Positions 1-10,850 of a DNA stretch of 64,000 nucleotides are shown here, in pieces (within the stretch, counting starts at the first letter, position 1; the number at the start of each line of letters is the position of its first letter). The notes below the pieces were generated by a model. It worked only from the letters and a program-made list of their open reading frames with translations, was not told the DNA's origin and did not search any database. Location of the stretch: contig OY756139.1 of NCBI GenBank assembly GCA_963576785.1, positions 4,526,001-4,590,000 of the forward strand, in the 5' to 3' direction. A program made the position numbers and the translations under genes. Source of the stretch: Chlorophyllum brunneum. Lineage: Eukaryota > Basidiomycota > Agaricomycetes > Agaricales > Agaricaceae.

Positions 1-1050
1 GAAATACCGTGTTCATCATCCTCTGAAAGGTTGCCGGTGAATTGCTCATCCTGAAGAACATGACTGTTGGTTCGAATAATCCGCTGTTTGTTACGAACGC
101 TGCCTTCCATTCGTCTCCTTTTCTGATTCTGACGTTGTTGTATCCCCAAATGATATCGAGCTTGTTGAATACCTTTGCATCTTTTAATCGATCTAGAACT
201 TCGCTTATGAGTGGCAGTGGCGTTTTGTCTTTGATGGTGTGTTCATTCAGCTTTTTGTAGTCCTGTACCAGCCATTTTGTTCTGTCCTTTTTGGGTATAA
301 AGAAACATGGAGTGGCATAGGGGGATTGTGATGGTCTGATTCATCCTAAGGCGAGGTTCTTGTCAAGGAACTTTCGTAGTTCCTGTTTTTCCACTATTGT
401 CATTGGATAGACTTTGGACTGTAGTACCGGGGGTGCATCCTCAGACAGGTTTATTTTGTGGTCCCATATTGTGTGCTCGGGTAGTTTATCGAAGTTCTTC
501 TTGTTGAATAGGTGTGTGTATCGTCGGAGGTATGGTGGTAGATCTTCATCGTTTGTCCGGTCCACCTTTTTCTCTTCAATGTGTTCTTTGACTGTCCGTA
601 TTTTCTCGTTAAACCGTATGTCGCTATGTGATATTTTGCAATCATCTGGGCATCTGGTGAATTGTATGACGTGATTGTTCCAGTCGATTTCTGGGTCATG
701 CTTGACCAGCCAGTCATGTCCGAGATATAAGTCTGCGCTTTCCAGTTGTGTTACCAAGGCGTCGAGTTGTTCCGTGTGGTTGGCGTTATTTAATACCAGT
801 TGTGCCTTGTCCATTATTTCTCCTTTTTTATTTTCTGTTCCATCAGCATTGATTACTCTGATCGGGGTTTCCAGGGGTTTAGTCGGGATCTGCTCTTCTT
901 CTATCGTTCATTGTGCTATGCACGTGTGGGTGCATCTGGAGTCTATGAGGGTTGTAATTGGTCTGCGTCCTTTTCTTGTCTGGATTGTTGAGTCGAGGAG
1001 AAGTTCGTGCATAGAGTTTCATTTTTGGGGAATCACATATCGTCTATTGT
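1..1050 (-). pseudogene. Gyp-A1 protease and N-terminal reverse transcriptase
   Basis: Translation of the minus strand gives a retropepsin region followed by the linker and RT of a chromovirus. The protease motif reads IDSRCTHTC where copy A2 has VDSGCTHTC, so the catalytic D-S-G is changed to D-S-R (GGA to AGA). The RT part contains the family landmarks PCFFIPKK, VQDYKKLNE, KLDIIWGYNNVRI and FRMSNSPATFQRMMN, and the window edge cuts it before the YxDD active site. A TGA stop after LALG (about 340) sits where an Arg codon is expected. The product would process gag-pol and copy element RNA into DNA in cytoplasmic particles, but this copy cannot be functional: it is truncated, has stops and a damaged protease. 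Confidence 0.8.
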
Positions 1051-1095
1051 GGGATAAAACAGAAACTCTAGGTTTATTGGCTCACAGGTTTGCGC

Positions 1096-1530
1096 CTACT
1101 CGGAGCCTTCGACAAAATCCTCTTTCTCCTCCATTTCTTGTTCATCATCCTCATTGACTTCCCTGATATGTACTTTCTTGGGTGCCCGACAGTTCTTTGA
1201 GATATGGCCCTGTTTGCCACAATTGTAACACATTATCTTGGAGTATGTGACTTTCGTCTTCTTCCTGCAGTATTTGGCGATATGCCCATAGAGGTTGCAA
1301 TTGTAGCACCTCAGTTTTCCAGTTTGATTGGTGTCTGCCCTTTGTCTTCCTATCTCCATGGGTTGTCCTCTACCTCCATAGATAACTCTGGTGGTGGTTC
1401 TGACATCTCCTTGGGTGATGTCCGTTGCTTCGTACCCTTGTCCTACTGCGAGGATTGTAGTTTTGCATTTGGTGTATGTTGTTGGGACGGAGGTTGTCAG
1501 GTAGCCTACTATGGTTCAAATAATGTCTGC
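1096..1530 (-). pseudogene. Gyp-A1 gag C-terminus with two CCHC zinc knuckles
   Basis: The minus-strand frame ending at 1096 (FVEGSE then stop) encodes two retroviral-type knuckles, CYNCNLYGHIAKYC and CYNCGKQGHISKNC, each fitting C-x2-C-x4-H-x4-C, followed by an acidic tail. This is the nucleic-acid-binding end of a retrotransposon gag. It matches 19116-19550 in Gyp-A2 and 51963-52370 in Gyp-A3 almost residue for residue. The gag N-terminal half is absent because the element is broken at about 1530. Confidence 0.82.
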
Positions 1531-2081
1531 TGCATCCATAGGTTGATCAGAATTGGATAATAAGGATGATGTTGACATGGCTGGTTCTTTGGAGAGGTAA
1601 GACTTGGGTAACTCGATGAAAGCTTGAGTAGATTGCAATAGTGGATGGGGAGAGTCATCACTGTTACTACTAAGTACAGCAGGTTTATCATCTGGTGATA
1701 GGTCCTTTGGTTGCATCTTTATACAATAGATTCCATCAGTGACTTGTTGGTGAATGAGTGCTTTGAGTGCTGGACTACAAGTGTACATGTAAGGGTGGAT
1801 GTACTGCATTGTTTCTTTGGTAGTAGGTCATGCTTTCCAACCATTATTCCAAGTGCTGTAGAGGTTTTTCTTGATGGTACACAAGTAGAGTCTATTGGTG
1901 TTGCATACATGTAAGTACAGTGTGTATTTCCAAGCAAGTCAGAGTAGAGAGTTGATGACAGCATCATTGGATTGTGGTAGTAGGATAAGTGGTATCGCTT
2001 CTGGGAATTTGTAGTAACCTCTGATATAGGTTTGAGGTTTGGACATAATAGAAACAGTTGGGTAGGCATTAGTATTAGCAC
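1531..2081 (-). mobile_element. Gyp-B fragment (gag-pol linker region)
   Basis: The minus strand here translates to a sequence closely matching the right-hand end of the window (about 63450-64000, plus strand): shared strings include QYIHPYMYT/EYIHPYMYT, ALIHQQ, DGIYCI, MQPKDLS and SNSDDSPHPLLQST. It therefore belongs to the same family as the element at 61340-64000. The segment lies downstream of the gag knuckle in that element and has no recognisable catalytic motif. It is joined to Gyp-A1 at about 1530 and to a copia element at about 2081, without LTRs or visible target duplications, so both joints look like rearrangement breakpoints rather than insertion ends. Confidence 0.7.
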
Positions 2082-2402
2082 TTATGCAAGATTCTGGTTG
2101 ATAATTTGGGATTCACACAATGCAACATTGACCATAGCATATTCTTCAAGATCTTAGGCAAGGATCTTTCAATTATCCTTATCTATGTTAATGACTGCAC
2201 CATTGCTGCAACCTTGATTACACTAGTAGACTGGGTGAAGAATGGAGTGAGAGAGTTTGTGGAGATCATGGATCTTTTCTAGATCCATTGGTTGTTGGGT
2301 ATTGAGTTGAAAACGGATAGGAAGTCAGGCAAGATTATGTTATCTCAATGCTCATATATTGATGTTACACTTTGCTGCTTTGGACTCTGCTGCTTTGGAC
2401 TC
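2082..2402 (+). pseudogene. Cop-0: Ty1/copia reverse transcriptase fragment (left of LINE-1)
   Basis: Plus-strand translation gives the second half of a copia RT: GFTQCNIDHSIFF, then LSIILIYVNDCTIAA, then LLGIEL and IMLSQCSYID. YVND is the catalytic YVDD box with the first Asp changed to Asn, and there is an in-frame TAG after EIMDLF. A 15-bp direct duplication (tgctgctttggactc) occurs at 2372-2402. The reading frame resumes at 8741 after LINE-1 with KDTKPVSA. The 5' end of the element (gag, protease, integrase, first half of RT) is missing, replaced by the Gyp-B fragment. Confidence 0.8.
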
Positions 2403-2414
2403 AAAGATACCAAG
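2403..2414 (+). repeat. Target-site duplication, left of LINE-1
   Basis: The bases aaagataccaag here recur directly after the poly(A) tail at 8741-8751 (aagataccaag). In Cop-0 the two flanks join to a continuous copia RT frame (KDTKPV), which proves the insertion site. An 11-12 bp duplication fits target-primed reverse transcription by a LINE endonuclease. Confidence 0.88.
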
Positions 2415-2499
2415 ACATCCCTTCTTTGACTCATACCACCACTATTGATTTGTGAAACTCGATTACACAGTACCAGTCTACAGTACTAGGATACATTTC

Positions 2500-4716
2500 A
2501 TGCCTGCATTACGTTCCAATCTCTCTCCGAGAGAGACCATGCCTGACGGCAATGGGGAAGTCTTCGGGGACACACCATGTGTTCCAGCCCCCTCCATCTT
2601 TGCAGCCTCTGTGGCTCTGCCCCCTCCCAGTGTCCTGTTTCCTAGGATGCCATCTATGACTAGGCCTTTCATCCCCATAGACCAGGCCTATAGTAACACC
2701 ATCCCCCCATCGGTTCTCAGCAGAAAACCATCAACACCCCCATCATCCTTGGTACCCCTCTCTGGTGATGAGGAGAAAACTGTCCATCGGTCATCTAAAC
2801 AAGTAAGGCCGGAGGGCAACCATTATTACTCAGGAAAGGATTGGGCCAATCAAGTAGAAGAAGAATTGAAGCCCAAGGTAGAAGATGCTGAAGACGACAT
2901 AGCGGAACACAAAGGTGCAGAACATGAAGGTGGACCAGAGGAGTTCTACAACGATGCTGTTAGGGAGGTTGGTAAGATCTCTGAGTGGGTCAAGGCCTGC
3001 AGCACGTTTAACATGAGTGGTGATGAAGGACTCGCATTTGGGTGGGCCTTTACTGAACTAACGGGGACCCTGATGAAAGCGGGATGGCTCAAGGTTGCAG
3101 TTGACAAGCAGAAGAATGACCTCCATGGTTGGATGGGGGTCAATTTTGGTAAGATCACTGTCCACGCTGAGGAAACCCCCCAGCCAGACGTTTCCCCCCT
3201 TCGACGTGTGGCCTCCAAAGACTCCACATGCAAACCTGACGATGTCCACATGGAGGTCATTGAGCACATTGTCACTCCAGGTGTTGTCACTTATTCGGGT
3301 ATCTCCAATGATGATGCACATACCGGTGGCATCAAGGTCACTCATTTGGGTATCTCCAATGGTGATGTACAAATGATTACTGAGGCGGAGTTTAAGACCA
3401 TCATTCATAACAAGAAGCGTAGGGTTCGGAAACCCAAAGGAGCGGCCACAAAGACTGCCACTGCCAGGCCAAAGATGTCCAACTCCGCCCCTCCACCTGT
3501 GCCTGATAAGGCCGCCAAAACTCTGGTGTCCCATCCCAAGGTTGTCAAAAAACCTCAGGAAGGCACAAAAACCTCCTATGCCGCAGCTACGGCCAAAGGG
3601 GGTAAGAATACTGCTTCTACTCCCACTACTACTGGACGCGACCCTCTCAAGCTCCTGGAGTTTGCGAGCAAGTTCCCGGAACTGTCCCACGAGAAAATAG
3701 TAGCGATGTACAATGCCACTTTCTCCTCTTCCTCCCCCACGAATAAAAAGCCGGCTAAGAAAGCTGGTGTCATCCGCTCCACATTGAATGGTCCCTCGCA
3801 CAAGCAAGTCATCATTCCCCTCCTTACTGGGCCTAACGTTTCCAACTTCGGGGCCATTATTGACTCTCTCAACGCCTGTCTCATAGTGGAGAAGTCCAAA
3901 ACTAGGGTCATCGCCACCTCGCAGGGTAAGCTGGGCCTCATGGTCCACACCTCGGAGGTGTTGACTCCCACGGAGCTCGACGTCGTCAAAGCATGGCTCA
4001 AAGAAAAGTTCGGAGGAATCACTACGGGCAACGTATCCCTTCCCAAATCCAAATCATTTGTGAAAGTCATGGACATCAGTTACTTCATGCCCCAAGGACA
4101 GGTCCTCACTGAAACTGATGTTGTCACCAGCATCCGGAATTCCATCCACTCGGACGCTATTCAATTTGCGACACAACCAAGAGTGCGATGCAACTCCAAA
4201 CACTCGGACACCTGCACAATGTGGTTCAAAATGTGGGATTCCAAGGTGGGGTCCAATATCGCAAAGATTGAGGATAAGTTCCTCAACATCTATGGAGGTC
4301 TCTTCTGCATCAGAAGGGCCAACACCAACCCGGGAGTTCCATTTTGTGCCAAATGCTGTAGATGGGGCCACCCTCTAATCTGATGCTGTGCAAGGCTGTT
4401 TACCTGCATGCACTGCAAGGGCCCCCACTCCACCACCAACCACTGCACATTCACCTACTGCTGCAAGGGCAACGACAAAGTGGACCCGCCCATTGTGGCC
4501 ACCCCCTCTGGAGAACCATGCCCTCACAAGGCTACATGCTCTAACTGTGGCAAGGATCACCTCACTACTGACCGTAAATGTCACTTCTGGAAGAAATGAT
4601 TCGACCATGATTGGCATGCCAATAAAGCACTCGAACTGAGAGCTAACAAAGGAGTCCCACTACCCCCCTCCTCATCATCCCTGGCTGGTCGAAGCCAGAC
4701 TAACCCCCATCAATGA
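2500..4716 (+). pseudogene. LINE-1 ORF1: gag-like zinc-knuckle protein
   Basis: I place the start at ATG 2500 because the same frame in LINE-2 starts at the matching ATG (49196) and gives the same length, 738 codons. The N-terminal half is low complexity and charged; a 30-bp imperfect internal repeat gives VTxxGISNDD twice near 3285-3365. The C-terminus carries knuckles CAKCCRWGHPLI-C, CMHCKGPH and CSNCGKDHLTTDRKC, typical of the nucleic-acid-binding ORF1 of I/Jockey/Tad-type LINEs. It is open from the start to a TGA at 4381-4383; LINE-2 and LINE-3 have CAA there. A second TGA at 4597-4599 replaces CGA. The terminal stop overlaps the ORF2 start in an ATGA. Role: binds element RNA in the ribonucleoprotein. 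Long open antisense frames here are shadows. Confidence 0.82.
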
Positions 4717-7700
4717 ATAACACACCCGACGATCAAAACAAGCCTCCTTGCTCACTTCTGAGTGAATTAAAGGTTTGTTCTCACAACGTTGGAAGATTGT
4801 ATGGAGTGATGGAGACAGTCCTTGCATGTAGAGGTGACATCGACCTCCTCCTCATACAAGAACCCCTGTGGAGATACCTCCACGATATCCCTTCCCCCGT
4901 ATCTAACAATGGCTCCCCCCTTGTGGGAGGCCTGGTCCACCTGGACTGGACACTTCTATCATACCCAATCATTGCCGAAGAAGTCCTCCAGGTTGGACGC
5001 CAGCGCTACCCTCAACGGATGGTGAACATGGATCACCGTACCACTCCCCAAGTCCTCGCATTTGCTCACAAGAGACTTAAGTGACTTCAACCCTCCGTCA
5101 GACGAGATATTGTTGATCATCGAGACCTGTGCATCTCTCTTTGTGTGGGAGGAGAAGAAATACTACTGCTGAACATATACAATGACAGCGATAACACTGC
5201 ACTTCACTTCCTCGAAGAGCGCCTTTTTGACCTTCCGCCCTTTCTATTAATGGGTGGAAACATTAACATCCGATCTGAGCGATGGGACCCTTCAACGGAC
5301 CAACATCCAATGCAGAGTGCTCTACTGCTCTTGCAACACACTGCGTGGACCGCAAGAACAAGCACAAATGGAATGCCTTTCGCAAGACCATGAGGAAGAC
5401 AAAAAGAGTGTATTTCGACAAGAAGATCCAAGAAATCTCAGTCGACAATAAACGCCCGTGGGATCTGATGCCATGGGTCAAAGCACACGTGCTCCCAGCT
5501 ATGGAAGCCATTCGCCACAATGGCTGGCCTTGTCTCACTATGGACAGCCTGTGGACGGCCCTCGACCAACACTATAATGCGGCCCGCAACAGACCAGTTA
5601 ACGTGGCTGTCTTAGATGAGCTTCCTCTGCCACTTGGGATGGAGAATAGGACTTGGGTGGATTTCTCTCTTCTTGAGATGATGGAATCACTCAAGGATAC
5701 TTTGAATTCTTCTGCCCCTGGTCCCGACCACATTTCCTGGTCCCACCTCAAACAGATCACCACCGTTGACACCTGCGCTGATCTCCTCCTCAGAATCAGT
5801 CGCGCATGTCTATCCCTTGGTCATTGGCCCATGCATTTCAAAAAGTCAACATTGGTTATTATTCCCAAACCCAACAAACCTGACTACTCCACCCCGAAGG
5901 CATTCAGACCAATCGTCCTACTCAATACGCTTGGCAAGTTAATAGAGAAAATGCTAGCCAAACGACTTCAATTCGAGGCAGTGAAATTGAGCCATCCGAC
6001 AATGATCCACTGAGGACGCAGGACTCTTTTTAACTCACATTATCCAGGGAGCTTGGACAAAGAAGAAGAAGACATTGGTGCTTGCATTCAATGTTGCCCA
6101 ATTCTTCCCCTCCCTTAACTACGACCTCCTCATCGACATACTGGGTTGACAGGGATTTCCCCCTCAAATTGCGGAGTTCTTCAACAATTACCTCAAAGAA
6201 TGCCGCACTATCTACCGGTGGAACAATGAAAGCTCCCCAGAATATGACACAGTGGTGGGAGTGGGCCAAGGCTCAGCCCTGAGTCCCATTCTCTCTGCCC
6301 TATACCTCGCCCCCCTCCTTCACATATTTGACGTCCGTATGGAAGAACACTGCGACAGATGGGACTTTGATGTCCTGTCATTTATAGATGATGGCACCTT
6401 AGTCGCGCAATCTCCATCCCTTGAATGGAACGTCAAAATCCTTCAACACATGTACCGTGAAATGGAGTGGCTCATGAATGAATTTGGCCTTGAAATTGAA
6501 CACAGTAAGTCCAAAGTCTATCACTTCACATGTGCGAGACAGGACTCCAATCCCTCTATCGACCTGGGATCCCCACCATTCACTGGCCATACCCCTCTCA
6601 AGCCGAAAGCCTACTGGCAGTACCTCAGTTTCTATTTCGACCGAACGTTAACTTTCAAAGAACACATCCACTACTACTCCGCCAGGGCAATATCAACAAT
6701 CAAGGCAATGAAAATGCTAGGGAATTCTGTACACAGTTTGTCCCTTAGTAATAAAAGATTATTATACTGTTCGTGTGTCATGCCGGTGGCAACATATGGA
6801 TACCAACTCTGGTTTCACGACAAGTCATGGACTAAAGGAACCTGCAAAATCCTCAACAAGATGCAGTGAAGCACAGCCCTCTGGATTACCAGGGCCTTCC
6901 AGACTTCTCCCACCGGCAGTGTCGAATCCCTTGCAGGACTCATGCCCATCAAACTCCATCTCCGAAAGTTGGCCGAATGACAAATGTCGAGGCTTCACAC
7001 GTTGGACGATGAACACGCTTTGGCAAGATTGACAAAAGAGTATCATTCTTCCCCACACTGACTTCACATCAAGAATTTCACGGAGATTCAGAAGAAGAAG
7101 ACACTTGGAGCTGTGATGGATGTTTCGCGCCCCACCCCCGAGACTCAGTATATAGAACACTTTAACTCTGTTTCCAAATCTGCTTGGCCCGGACGTAGGC
7201 TACTTGACCACTTCCCTACTAATATATCTTTTATAGGACTCAACCAGGACAACTCCCACCTCTTGAAGACACTTTGGGACGATGTTACAACAAATGCAAC
7301 AACAGACTTCAAGTCCATTATTATCGGCACGGATGGCTCAGTCCACCCCAACCCTAACCCGCTTGCTAGCCAGTTCACGGCAGCAGCCACTATTCGACAC
7401 TTAGATGGAGGGAGCTCCATCATGAAGAGGCTCGGAGAAACAATGTCAACTGACACAGAACTAGTTGCACAATACCTGGGAATCACCAAGGTACTCGCCA
7501 CTGATAACTATGACCAGATCGAACACATTCATGTGTTCACCGACTCCCTTGCAGCCTCTCGACTCCTACTTGACTGCTCGCCACACTCCTGCCAATGACA
7601 GTCTATCCTTACTTCGAAGGCACTCCTGGCTTGGTTCAACAAGTCTGACCAACACCGCCTCTCATTCTACCACACTCCGTCGAAGTGCAAATATGGAATA

Positions 7701-8282
7701 CAAAAAGCCACACACGATTGGATTCAAACAGTTGCCTGGCCTAACCAGGGTCGAAATCACCAGGTCCCTAACTCCATAGACTACTTACACAAGAAGTCCA
7801 CCGAATGAGCTGTTCACACATGGCAAGCCATGTTTGGATTCAAAAAATACAGCAGTAGCTCCTTCCTCCACCTCCCGGTGCGAGCAAATGAGGCCTCTGC
7901 TTTACCGTCGCACATCAAAACCGGTCCCTGGATACAAGAATGCGGTTACCAGCCACAGCTTTTTGCAAGAGCATGTTGCGCCATCCTATGCCATGCCCCA
8001 ATTGGGGAATACCAACTACAGTTCTTCCCCAATGAGGACTTATCTTGCCACCATTGTACCAATCAAATGGTCCAAACTAGGTCACATATCCTCTATCATT
8101 GCAACAACATTGATCATCATTTTGGCGTCGACACCATCAAGACACTAGTCAACTTCTTGCGTCGTAACCCTACCATGTTCAGCTTCCCCCCAGAGCCTGA
8201 CTGCCCTCGTTTCTGCACTGGTTCAATACCCCCGCTACATTGTCATCAAGTCCGTCAGAGGTTTGGGTCTGTACCTGTGTGA
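4713..8282 (+). pseudogene. LINE-1 ORF2: endonuclease / reverse transcriptase / RNase H
   Basis: The ORF2 frame starts at ATG 4713, overlapping the ORF1 stop. Endonuclease landmarks are CSHNVGRLYG and LLIQEPLW; the GDFN-type motif reads MGGNIN. About 450 bp are then deleted near 5310. RT landmarks are APGPDHISW, STLVIIPKPNKPDY, AFRPIVLLNTLGKLIEK, AFNVAQFFPS (motif A, Asp replaced by Asn), GVGQGSALSP and SFIDDG (motif C intact). RNase H follows (IGTDGS at about 7327, TELVAQYLG, VFTDSLAAS), then a C-terminal finger CHHCTNQMVQTRSHILYHC. Stops include TGA 5082-5084 and a frameshift near 6011, both shared with the other two copies. The intact protein would nick the target and copy the RNA there; this copy cannot. 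Confidence 0.85.
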
Positions 8283-8740
8283 ATCCCTTTCTTTTCCCTT
8301 TTTCTTATGCTCTCCCGGTTATGGATTTCATTCCCATTTCTCTATCTCTTCTTTCCTTGCTCGTCTACTATTTTATATAGTCTTCATTCAAAGTCCATCA
8401 TTCCCATGGTGTCTGGGCTAAAAGCCCTCCCACATGCTAGTACCATTTGTTGTTCTCCCTTGTGTTTGCGAGTCGATAGTTTCTTTCTATCAATTTCTCT
8501 CTCTCACTCTCTCTTTCTCTGAATTCCTTCTTTTTCTTTTACTGCTGATCAACTTAGGTACCAAACATCTCTCTAGTATATGTGCTAGATGGCATCGAGT
8601 CTCGTGGGGTTAGTGTACGTTTAGTCTACTTTCCTTGCTCTGAACATTCTGTATGTTCTACCTTTGTATGTATGTACATGCAGACTGCATATGAGCACCG
8701 CTATATAAATTGTTGATAAAAAAAAAATAAAAAAAAAAAA
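8283..8740 (+). other. LINE-1 3' UTR and A-rich tail
   Basis: Non-coding tail after the ORF2 stop. It contains pyrimidine-rich runs (ctctctctcactctctctttctct around 8495-8520) and ends with tatataaattgttgat followed by an imperfect poly(A), 8717-8740. The same tail, with few differences, is found at 42507-42962 (minus) and 60018-60476 (plus). A conserved 3' UTR of this kind is the likely recognition signal for the element's RT. Confidence 0.8.
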
Positions 8741-9495
8741 AAGATACCAAGCCAGTCAGTGCACTGATGGAACCTCTCCCTTTGTCTTACCTCCAACCAG
8801 TCCCCAAAATCCACTGTCAATATCACTTACATGACCAAAATTCCTTATTGTGAGACAGTCAGTACTTTCATGTATGCTGTTCTTGGTACTTGCCCTAACA
8901 TTACATATGCAGTCCAGATTCTGTTGAAGTTTTTGCAAAACCCTGGAGAGGCACATTGGAATGCTATCAAGAGGGTTTATTGCTATCTTAAGGATATGCA
9001 TGAGCTCCAGTTAACTTATGGAGGTGTTAGAAAAGACCTTGCAAAGTGTACTGATGCAGACAGTAATATAGTGGAAGATTATCATACCATCTCAGAATAT
9101 GCATTCATGATTAATGGCAGGGCCATTTCATGGAGTGCTAAGCATCAGGAGATTGTGATGCTCTCCACTACTGAGTCAGAATATCTAGGTGCAACTCACA
9201 CTGCTAAAGAGGCCATTTGGCTTCATTCCTTGATTTTTTAAATATTTGAAACCACTATTCCTACCACCACACTTTTTTCTGATAACCAATCTGCTATTGC
9301 ACTTGCAAAAGACCATCAATATCATGCTTGTACCAAACATATCAATATCCGCTACTACTTTATACACTGGATCATCAAAAGGCAAAATCTATCTTGTCTA
9401 CTACCCTACTAAAGATATGTTTTCACCAAGGCATTGTCTTCCTCCAAGGTTAAGCACTTTGCTCATGAGCTTGGCCTTGCTGTTGTTTGAGGGGG
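8741..9495 (+). pseudogene. Cop-0: copia RT end and RNase H (right of LINE-1)
   Basis: Starts with the right copy of the LINE-1 target duplication and continues the copia frame. Landmarks: MTKIPYCETVSTFMYAVLGTCP and ITYAVQILLKFLQNPGEAHW (end of RT), ISWSAKHQEIVMLSTTESEYLGATHTAKEAIWL (RNase H region, first part), LFSDNQSAIALAKD and ACTKHINIRYYFI. These are the classical copia RNase H motifs. Several frameshifts and an in-frame TAA after SLIF (9239) break it. The frame ends just before a polypurine tract, gagggggag, at 9489-9497, and the 3' LTR. Confidence 0.85.
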
Positions 9496-9497
9496 AG

Positions 9498-9764
9498 TGT
9501 TGGTATAACAAATGTGTACCAATGTCACCAAGTAGCCTAATATGCATGGACCCACTTGTATTACTGTGCTCATATTTGTTATTATCTTCTTTTCAACAAT
9601 GTGTGCTTATTATACTAAACCTTATTGTCTCCTTGAGTGTATATATATTGTAACATAGTCCATTGTAAACTTCAGTTCTCATGCATCTTTGAGTAACTGA
9701 GGTTAGTATACTCTATACCTACTTATTTTTACTCACTGACATTTCAATTACTTACTCATATTAC
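9498..9764 (+). repeat. Cop-0 3' LTR, left part
   Basis: Begins TGTTGG directly after the polypurine tract 9489-9497, as expected for a copia 3' LTR, and contains a TATA-like tatatata near 9640. It is cut at 9764 by insertion of Cop-1; the 5 bp ATTAC at 9760-9764 recur at 16184-16188. The remainder continues at 16189. Confidence 0.7.
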
Positions 9765-10207
9765 TGTTTTCCAGCACAGTAATATGCAGTGATAGATGGA
9801 TGATCTGACTTACTGATAAGTTGGTTAGTAGGATGGTGAAGTACTAGTAAGAGTTGCTGTGAGTTGAGTAGAGTAAGGTAGAAATTGAGTAGATTGTCTT
9901 AAGAAACATAAGGAAATATATGCTGCTTTATATACTAAATGTCTGGGTAGCAAACCCTAAGGCCTATGAGTAATAACTATGCATAATGAGTTAGTAATGA
10001 CTACAGAGTCCCTTGAAACACTGCAATATCATCAGTGGTGTCCAGTAGCATAATTGGAGTGACAGAGTATCAGTCAGCTCATGAAATACATGAGGAAATG
10101 GTGCATAATGTGAGTCAGAGGGTGCAGCCTTGATGACAAATATTAGATGAATAATACTGAAGAGCTAGTCATACAGAATGCAGCTATAGTAAGCACAAAT
10201 GACAACA
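9765..10207 (-). repeat. Cop-1 3' LTR
   Basis: 443 bp. In element sense it starts TGTTGTC and ends GAAAACA. It carries a TATA box (TATATAAA on the minus strand at 9927-9934). It keeps a 74-bp stretch near 10108-10185 that the other LTR has lost, and Cop-2's LTR also has that stretch, so this is the ancestral form. Confidence 0.88.
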
Positions 10208-10220
10208 CTCCTCCTAGCTC
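10208..10220 (-). other. Cop-1 polypurine tract
   Basis: Minus strand GAGCTAGGAGGAG immediately before the TGTTGTC start of the 3' LTR: the expected place and composition for the primer of plus-strand DNA synthesis. Confidence 0.7.
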
Positions 10221-10235
10221 AAAGTGTGATATGAA

Positions 10236-10850
10236 TTAAGCACCAAACTGAATAGGTAAATAATTGTGACATTGTTGAAATTTAATAGTATCCAGACTTT
10301 TTGTACAGATGTCAGCAGGGTTCTTTTCAGACTCCACATAAAATAGTTCTATTTTGCCTATCTCAATGAGTTCACAGATGAAATGCCAGTGAATTGTGAC
10401 ATGTTTAGATCGATGTTCAACAACTGGGTTAGAAGCCCAGAAGGTCGATCCTAGATTGTCACACATGAGATGTGGAGTAGGCTGTTTGAACCCAATCTCA
10501 CCTAGCAGCTGATGAATCCAAATCAGTTGACAAGATGTCTCATACATGGCAACATACTTGGCTTCTGTGGTTGACAGTGCTGTGGTGGCTTGTCAGCAAC
10601 TCAACCAGGAAACTGGTCCATCAGCAAACAAGACTAGATTGCCAGAAGTAGACTTATGTGTAGCAAGACATCCTACAAAGTCAGAATCAGAGAAGCCTTG
10701 AATAGACTTCTTTGATTGCCCATTAAAGATGAGGTGATAGCATCACATGCTCAGAAGATAGTGACACAAGTATAAACCATGCTTGTAATGCTCCTCTGAA
10801 GGACTAGCCATCTGCTGACCAAGTTTCACAATAGCATAAGCAATATCAGG
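10236..10850 (-). pseudogene. Cop-1 RNase H domain
   Basis: Minus-strand translation shows PDIAYAIVKLGQQMASPSE, then GFSDSDFVGC, then ALSTTEAKYVAMYETSCQLIWIHQLLGEIGF, then CDNLGSTFWASNPV and RSKHVTIHWHFI, ending with NPADICTKSLD. This is the standard copia RNase H order, with the DSD, E and DN acidic positions recognisable. Stops occur at several Arg/Gln/Trp positions (for example after LIGS at 10851 and in SWLSC-stop). RNase H degrades the RNA of the RNA/DNA hybrid during reverse transcription. Not functional here. Confidence 0.82.

Larger units (their letters stand above)
1..1530 (-). mobile_element. Gyp-A1: truncated Ty3/gypsy chromovirus fragment
   Basis: Minus-strand piece of the same family as the complete copy at 17884-23333 and the copy at 50845-54306. 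Reading leftwards from 1530 it holds the C-terminal part of gag with two zinc knuckles, the protease, and the N-terminal half of reverse transcriptase, and it runs off the window at base 1. No LTR is present. At about 1530 it abuts a Gyp-B fragment within gag, so the gag N-terminus and 5' LTR are missing. It is more complete than copy A2 in the protease-to-RT junction, which A2 has lost. Identity to A2 and A3 is clear at the protein level over the whole length. Confidence 0.85.
2415..8740 (+). mobile_element. LINE-1: non-LTR retrotransposon with RNase H (Tad-like)
   Basis: A complete-length non-LTR element: short 5' leader, ORF1 (gag-like, zinc knuckles), ORF2 (apurinic-type endonuclease, reverse transcriptase, RNase H, C-terminal CCHC), a pyrimidine-rich 3' UTR and an A-rich tail at 8717-8740, bounded by an 11-12 bp target duplication. 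The order EN-RT-RNase H with a gag-like ORF1 is that of the I/Tad groups; Tad1-type elements are the usual fungal ones, so that placement is an inference. Compared with LINE-2 and LINE-3 in this window it lacks about 450 bp between endonuclease and RT (junction near 5310) and has additional TGA stops. It is the older copy and is defective. Confidence 0.9.

Noticed and set aside
3058..3948. 296-codon antisense ORF within LINE ORF1, open in all three copies (also 47748-48638 plus and 54342-55232 minus)
   Set aside because: It is the exact reverse strand of a GC-rich coding frame, has no recognisable motif, and LINE-2 and LINE-3 are near copies, so its conservation is not independent evidence. 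Treated as a shadow.
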